A stretch of 11,336 bases of DNA, from NCBI GenBank assembly GCA_019693395.1, contig JAAMXP010002360.1:2265-13600 (forward strand), written 5' to 3'. The stretch is from Ettlia oleoabundans. Taxonomy: Eukaryota; Chlorophyta; Chlorophyceae; Chlamydomonadales. The translations under genes were made by a program, and so were the position numbers. The notes beneath the pieces were generated by a model. The model searched no databases. It was given only the letters and a program-made list of their open reading frames with translations, and was not told the origin of the DNA. Shown here in pieces: positions 7,561 to 11,336 of this stretch. Numbering within the stretch: the first letter of the stretch is position 1; every line of letters begins with the position of its first letter.

Positions 7561-8309
7561 ATGCGCAAAGCGCCGCGGCATATGGCCAAGAAGCACAAGC
7601 AGCTGAAGCTGAGGCAGGATGCCTTTGCGTGTTGCAACAAGGCGGGTTGCGAAGCGGTCAAGGCTGACGCTGGCATTCTGTTCGAGCGGCTGCACCCCAG
7701 CGCAGTAGCTCGGCGTAACGACTCCTGCAGCAAGGTGGGGAAGCGGTTTAAGGACAATATGTCAGTGCTGGTGCTGAGCGCTCTGGCAGGAAGGTGGCGG
7801 TCACGCCTGCTGCCGCCCGCCGGGCTGCAGCACGCATGATCAAGGGGTATAGCACTGGGGAGCGCAGCGATGCCTTTGCCAGCGTGCAAAAGGACTTGCA
7901 CAGGAACGGCAAGGGTTGCAGCCCATGCACGCTGCACAGGGCCGTGCTGGAGCATGCACTGTGGTTGACGAAGCGCAAGGTGCAGATCAAGCCTCCCTGA
8001 AGCACTGTGAGCAAAGCAGAACGTGTGCGGCTGGCGAAGTGGAACCTGCAGAAGCGGCGAGGGGACAAGGGCATGCACTGGCGCATAGTGTGGGTGAGCA
8101 GCAAGAAGTTGAGGGTCAAACTGGGCCAGCTGTATGTCTACACCGGCACTCATGGGGGGCAGTGGTGGTTGGCACCCCAGCAGCAGCACAGGACATGTAC
8201 CTCAGTTTCTTTGCTGGGTCAATTACGAATCAAGTGGCGTGTTGTTCATCACCGTCACCACAGGACAGAAGCTAGTGTGCAAGGTACGCACCTGCTGCTT
8301 GTTGGGTAA
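7561..8309 (+). pseudogene. Broken Lys-rich coding segment of unknown family
   Basis: One frame starts at ATG 7561 and reads MRKAPRHMAKKHKQLKLRQD, AFACCNKAGCEAVKADAGIL and, from about 7735, VGKRFKDNMSVLVLSALAGR before running to a stop at 7839. A second frame overlaps from about 7794 and continues VAVTPAAARRAAARMIKGYS, then LHRAVLEHALWLTKRKVQI, to a TGA at 7998-8000. The same frame resumes with AERVRLAKWNLQKRRGDKGM and is open to 8309. Lys-, Arg- and hydrophobic-patterned text is unlikely by chance in GC-rich DNA, so I read this as one coding segment split by a frameshift near 7790 and a stop at 7998, or by unseen introns. A third frame near 8190-8280 (FLCWVNYESSGVLFITVTTG) may be a further exon. 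I do not recognise a family; a basic nucleic-acid-binding or transposon protein would fit the composition, but that is a guess. Confidence 0.3.
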
Positions 8310-8480
8310 TGATTAGATGACTACAAACAAAGCCTTGGTGCTTCCTGCTTGTGCCTGCTGCGCTGCTGTTGCCGCCCACCTCCTCCTTCTACTCATTACC
8401 AACCTTCAGCTTAGTAGGTGGGTTATAGCTCTTGCTGCATTTGACAAAAGCTAGCTCAGGGTGTTGCTGGCAGTGCTCAA
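8310..8480. other. Spacer with no supported gene
   Basis: CT-rich sequence with short CTG runs. No gene, RNA or regulatory site is supported. Confidence 0.4.
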
Positions 8481-8825
8481 ATGCTGTGCCAACCGCTGAG
8501 GACCCCCGCCAGCCTGGATCTGCTGCCTGGAGGCATTTCTGGCCGTTTGGTGCAGGACAGGGCTGAGTCTGAGTTGCGGTGGGAAGCGTGCCAGTTGAGC
8601 TGCTCTGGTGAGCTCAGCTGCCCAGGCAATGTTGGGTGGAGGGTTACGCCCTGCTCAGGTCCTGCTCTTCCTGCCTGCTGCTGCCCAGACCTGCCCAAAA
8701 TGCCTCGGCTGCCTCAGCTGCAGGTTTTTGCTGAGCAGCAGCCGGTCAGGTGCCGGTGGCTGCGTGATAGTGGGTGGTTGCAGGCTGTGGAGGGAAGGGC
8801 AGGGGAATGCGGGCACGAGGGATAG
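8481..8825 (+). CDS. Doubtful open frame, 114 codons
   Basis: The frame runs from an ATG to TAG with a Leu-, Cys-, Pro- and Gly-rich translation (for example LPGGISGRLVQDRAESELRW). It has no recognisable domain, membrane segment or paralogue in the window, and no TGTAA follows closely. I list it because it is the only ATG-initiated frame of any length in this interval; chance is a good explanation. Confidence 0.12.
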   Translation: MLCQPLRTPASLDLLPGGISGRLVQDRAESELRWEACQLSCSGELSCPGNVGWRVTPCSGPALPACCCPDLPKMPRLPQLQVFAEQQPVRCRWLRDSGWLQAVEGRAGECGHEG

Positions 8826-9017
8826 GAGGAAAAGTGTTGATAATAAAGGGGATTGTGCGGTGGGGTAGGTGGTGGGCAGGGTCGGTAATGGTGGTGGTGG
8901 GCTGCGAGCGGGCAGTGGCGGTGGCTGGCTGGGAGAGATCTCCCTCGAGGGCGGCTTGTCAGTAAGGCAACCTAATGTTCATCCGAATCTCTACCTGGTT
9001 GTCGCAAGAGACTGAAG
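8826..9017. other. G-rich spacer with no supported gene
   Basis: From 8848 to about 8935 the plus strand is strongly G-biased (GGGG, GGGG, GGTGG, GGG, GGG and a GGT run). It could fold into imperfect G-quadruplex-like structures, but the loops are long. No gene is supported. Confidence 0.4.
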
Positions 9018-9022
9018 TTACA
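9018..9022 (-). terminator. TGTAA poly(A) signal for the 9203-9646 gene
   Basis: TTACA on the plus strand is TGTAA on the minus strand. It lies 181 bases after the TGA stop of the minus-strand gene, so 9202-9023 is a plausible 3' UTR. Confidence 0.4.
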
Positions 9023-9202
9023 AGTATTACAGCATGCTAACGTCATGGGGAGATCAGGGAGAGGCAGCATCGCGTGTGGAAAAGTGCCGACCCTGAAATC
9101 GGGTGAAGAAGACGTAGATTAAACGTCAATGCAGTGGATGGCGCGCACGTAGTTGGGCGAATTAAAGAGGTGGGCTGGGCAAAACGTTGCAATCAATGCA
9201 TT

Positions 9203-9646
9203 TCAGAGCACTTGGATTCTCACAGCCTTAAGTGACAAGCGCCAATGGTCGCTGCAAAGCATGTTGCTAGCCTTGCACTTCTGCCTGGCGTTGCAGCAGG
9301 ATAGAGGTTTTTCTCTCAGACACTTGCGCAGGGTTAAAAGGTCCCTGTAGTGATTGTATAAGTTATGCAAGGCTTTGAGCAGGAGACCACCCCCTACTGT
9401 CGCCTTCACAGCATTCCACATGTAGCTGCAGCCAGTCTGCAGAGCTGCCACCACAGCAGCATTCAGCATTCCATTGGTGAGGAGGCTTGTGATTGCTGCA
9501 TTGACGAGAGATGTCCAACTGTCACGTGTGTGCCACATGGCGTAGAGAATCACCAGAAGCATCAAACAGTCCACAATTTCGTAAGACACGCGGACCGCAG
9601 CCATGTGGTACTTCTCAAGCTGCTCCTCGCTTAGCGTGTTTTGCAT
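9203..9646 (-). CDS. Small putative membrane protein, paralogue B of the duplicated pair
   Basis: The frame from ATG 9646-9644 to TGA 9205-9203 encodes 147 residues, close to the 144 of paralogue A. The ATG is the first in frame after an upstream TGA (9772-9770), although the frame is open and conserved from 9769, so a spliced 5' exon cannot be excluded. Residues 1-19 are polar (SEEQLEKY). Residues about 20-40 (VSYEIVDCLMLLVILYAMWH) form a likely membrane helix. A second hydrophobic or amphipathic stretch covers about 49-70 and ends in LQTGC, shared in position with LPTGC of paralogue A. A third weak one (VGGGLLLKALHNLY) follows, then a Cys-, Lys- and Arg-rich tail with CLREKPLSCCNARQKCK. A TGTAA follows the stop. 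No family is recognised. It reads more like an intact gene than paralogue A. Confidence 0.5.
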   Translation of the reverse strand: MQNTLSEEQLEKYHMAAVRVSYEIVDCLMLLVILYAMWHTRDSWTSLVNAAITSLLTNGMLNAAVVAALQTGCSYMWNAVKATVGGGLLLKALHNLYNHYRDLLTLRKCLREKPLSCCNARQKCKASNMLCSDHWRLSLKAVRIQVL

Positions 9647-9802
9647 GGAAGCCAGGTGCAAGTGCCGGCAGGTGGTTGGGTTGAGGGTTGCCGCGTGCAA
9701 CGATTTGCGCACCTCAGCAGCGGCGGCGGCAACAACGTGTTCATTGCGCACAGATCGCACAAAAGCCTGTCAATGTATTGATGCCTGTAGCAGCCAGGCC
9801 AC

Positions 9803-9886
9803 GTCATAATGCCCAACTGGTAGACCAACCTGCTCAGTTTCAGGATCTTGGACAGCCTCAGGCCCAGGTGCTGAAGCCGTGACCAC
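9803..9886 (-). other. Frame-conserved block in copy B, candidate 5' exon of the minus-strand gene
   Basis: This is the partner of 1370-1453: 28 codons reading VVTASAPGPEAVQDPETEQV then GLPVGHYD. The frame continues toward the gene at 9646 with a single interrupting TGA (9772-9770), after which AFVRSVRNEHVVAAAAAEVR runs on to the ATG. Either a short intron removes the stop or this is a broken extension of the protein. Confidence 0.3.
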
Positions 9887-10980
9887 CACAATGACCACCA
9901 CGCGCGGTGCCGCCCTTGCACAGGTGCCGCCGCCGCCGGCGCTGTGGAGTGGGCGTCCTATTGCAGCTGCCTGCGAGCAGTATGGGCTGTGTAGGACGAT
10001 TCAGAGGTCTTGCACAGGCGTCAGGAGCTGCCAACCTGCCATGCAGCACTGATGTTCAAGTGAGCACGAACGCACCTCCTGCCAGCAGGTGAATATTCTC
10101 TCACAGCAAACCTCGGCCACAAGAGCTTTCCTGACTTCAGCAGCTATACCTGGAAGGCAGGCAGGCCTCTGTTGCCCGAGACTAGCGGGGTCTGGGCTGC
10201 GCGGCCAGCTCCAGGCCACGCCAGGCCAGCTACAGCCCGAGCACAGTGCATGGCTTGCATGCAGTCACAGCTGGTGACCGCACTAGGCCAGTCCCAAGAC
10301 TGCTTGATCAATAGTGCAGCTCAGTAGCTACACAGGTCGGCCTGTGCTTTTTATAAAGCCTTTTGCGGTTTCAATTTGGCAAAACAAAGTGAAAAGTGTT
10401 GAGTTCAAGCAGTGTTGGCAAGTGGAAAGTGGAGAATATGGGCGGCATGCGCGCGGGGCAGAGCGGGACGGCATGAAGGTCTACCATTCCAGGCTTTGCA
10501 TTGGTGCCATCCTTCCAAACAGCCTGACTGCCCCTGCAACCTTGAAAGTGCTCTTTCATGCGCTATCGCCAGCGGGACTCAAATCTGCAGCACACTGCTA
10601 CTGGCGCAGGGAAAGGTGCTGTCGTGCAAGGTTGCTTGCACCGCACTGAAACCCATCCAATGCACATGCGCGTTGCGTGGCACAGACGAAAAGGAAGGCA
10701 ACTTGTCATAAATGCCATCACTAGCAGTCAACACTGGCAAGAGGTTGGGAAGCACAAAGTACTGCTTGGAAGGTGCTGGAGCAGGCAATACAGCGAGAAC
10801 TTGGCAACTGGTGACCGCTCCACCTCTGAAGTAGGGTAATTACTAAAGACACCGCTGCTGCACATGATACACAGCAAGGCGTCTGCCATCTAACAGGCTA
10901 CTGCGCCGCTGCACTGCCGTGCTGCTGCTGCAGCCAATCGCGGCACGCCTCCGCTGTGCCTTCCGGGGTGCCAGCTGGCA

Positions 10981-11198
10981 ATCAACCCGCCGCAATCATG
11001 AGTTTGTCCAGGACAGGGCCCCCAGACTTCATGCCTACGGCCGCCATCACCTGCAACTCAAACTTGTGAAGCTAGTCAGTGCATAAGGGCAGCAGGAAAC
11101 GAAAACAGGTGCCAGCACCTGTTGCCAGGTGCCAGCACACCAAGCGGAAGGCAGACAGCCGGGTTGACAATCATGTCAGCCGGAACAAGCAGCAGGTT
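10981..11198. other. Segment of about 218 bp present in copy B only
   Basis: It sits between GGGTGCCAGCTGGC and TTCTGATCGGCGCAACACC; the matching point in copy A is near 2530-2533. No terminal inverted repeats or target duplication are obvious. On the minus strand it holds two coding-like stretches: 11192-11076 (LLVPADMIVNPAVCLPLG, ending at TGA) and 11071-10982 (LHKFELQVMAAVGMKSGGPV, ending at TGA), the second directly after an ACTAG acceptor-like site. This favours loss from copy A over insertion in copy B, but does not prove it. Confidence 0.55.
11106..11138. repeat. Short tandem direct repeat with hairpin
   Basis: CAGGTGCCAGCAC occurs at 11106-11118 and again at 11126-11138. The first copy extends to a perfect 7-bp stem (CAGGTGC / GCACCTG, 11106-11121) around a CA loop. 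It lies inside the segment unique to copy B. Confidence 0.6.
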
Positions 11199-11336
11199 CT
11201 GATCGGCGCAACACCTCAACCCTTCAATACTACAACCAGCACATGAGTCTGCCTGTGGAGAAAGCCATGCAAATCCCCTTCATACCTGCACGGCGCCCCC
11301 CCCCCCGCTAAATTTGAAGTGCAACAAATACTGTAT

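Larger units (their letters stand above)
9646..11336. repeat. Copy B of the long direct duplication (partner 1221-2669), runs off the right edge
   Basis: This is homologous to 1221-2669 in the same orientation and still matching at the last base of the window, so its true end is outside. Compared with copy A it has a 12-base in-frame duplication near 9887-9898, an extra segment of about 218 bp at 10981-11198, and a longer C run (C11 at 11296-11306 against C7 at 2632-2638). The segments 10095-10360 and 10440-10830 are near-identical to copy A. The plus-strand frames inside it do not stay open in both copies. Confidence 0.9.

Noticed and set aside
7398..8189. A 263-codon minus-strand open frame, the longest in the window
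   Set aside because: Its Leu/Pro/Ser/Ala/Arg composition is typical of an antisense frame of GC-rich coding DNA. The plus-strand frames here are richer in Lys and in patterned hydrophobic residues. Not excluded with certainty.
8848..8881. A G-quadruplex motif
   Set aside because: The G runs are present, but two loops are longer than usual and there is no gene context to make it informative.
10573..10605. A T-loop-like GGACTCAAATCTGC, also in copy A at about 2124, suggesting a tRNA remnant
   Set aside because: No acceptor, D-arm or anticodon arm can be folded around it.
1221..11336. The two direct copies as LTRs of one 8-10 kb retrotransposon
   Set aside because: The internal region carries a LINE-type RT on the minus strand plus an apparently normal gene on the plus strand. 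There is no gag, protease, integrase, primer-binding site or TG...CA ends, and the copies differ in internal content.

Overview
The window looks like nuclear DNA of a green alga (Chlorophyta), possibly Sphaeropleales or a related chlorophycean. The clues are moderately GC-rich sequence with many CTGC/GCAG-type words, GT-AG introns that preserve reading phase, TGTAA polyadenylation words in the right places after inferred genes, Ala/Ser/Gln-rich coding style, a LINE-type retrotransposon and a MULE-like transposase tail. There are no bacterial operons, ribosome binding sites, CRISPR arrays, rRNAs or convincing tRNAs. Coding density is low and most long open frames are antisense or non-coding shadows, so few genes can be supported.

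Layout, left to right. (1) 2-466, plus strand: C-terminal end of a MULE/SWIM-type transposase, cut by the left edge. (2) 787-1221, minus strand: a small membrane protein. From its start codon rightward lies a block (1221-2669) that recurs in direct orientation at 9646-11336, about 8.4-8.7 kb away. (3) 2875-3720, minus strand: the 3' part of an unrecognised gene with three phase-compatible exons. One intron contains a GGCA/TGCC array (3308-3482), and a TGTAA word follows the stop. (4) 3897-4806, minus strand: a decayed LINE reverse transcriptase whose motifs lie in the correct order but in shifted frames. (5) 5298-6038, plus strand: the best intact gene, a two-exon, probably organelle-targeted protein of 162 residues with two membrane helices, followed by TGTAA at 6251. 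(6) 6500-8309, plus strand: open, partly coding-like but unassigned frames, the second set broken by a frameshift and a stop. (7) 8310-9200: largely empty apart from a doubtful frame, ending in the 3' UTR of the next gene. (8) 9203-9646, minus strand: the paralogue of (2), followed to the right by the second copy of the duplicated block, which carries about 218 bp that the first copy lacks.

The genes do not form a pathway. The strongest biological points are the duplicated gene pair, where DNA upstream of the start codon is far better conserved than the coding bodies, and the unrecognised organelle-type membrane protein with a 252-bp intron that is divisible by three and has no stop. I did not find evidence of a new defence, editing or biosynthetic system here.
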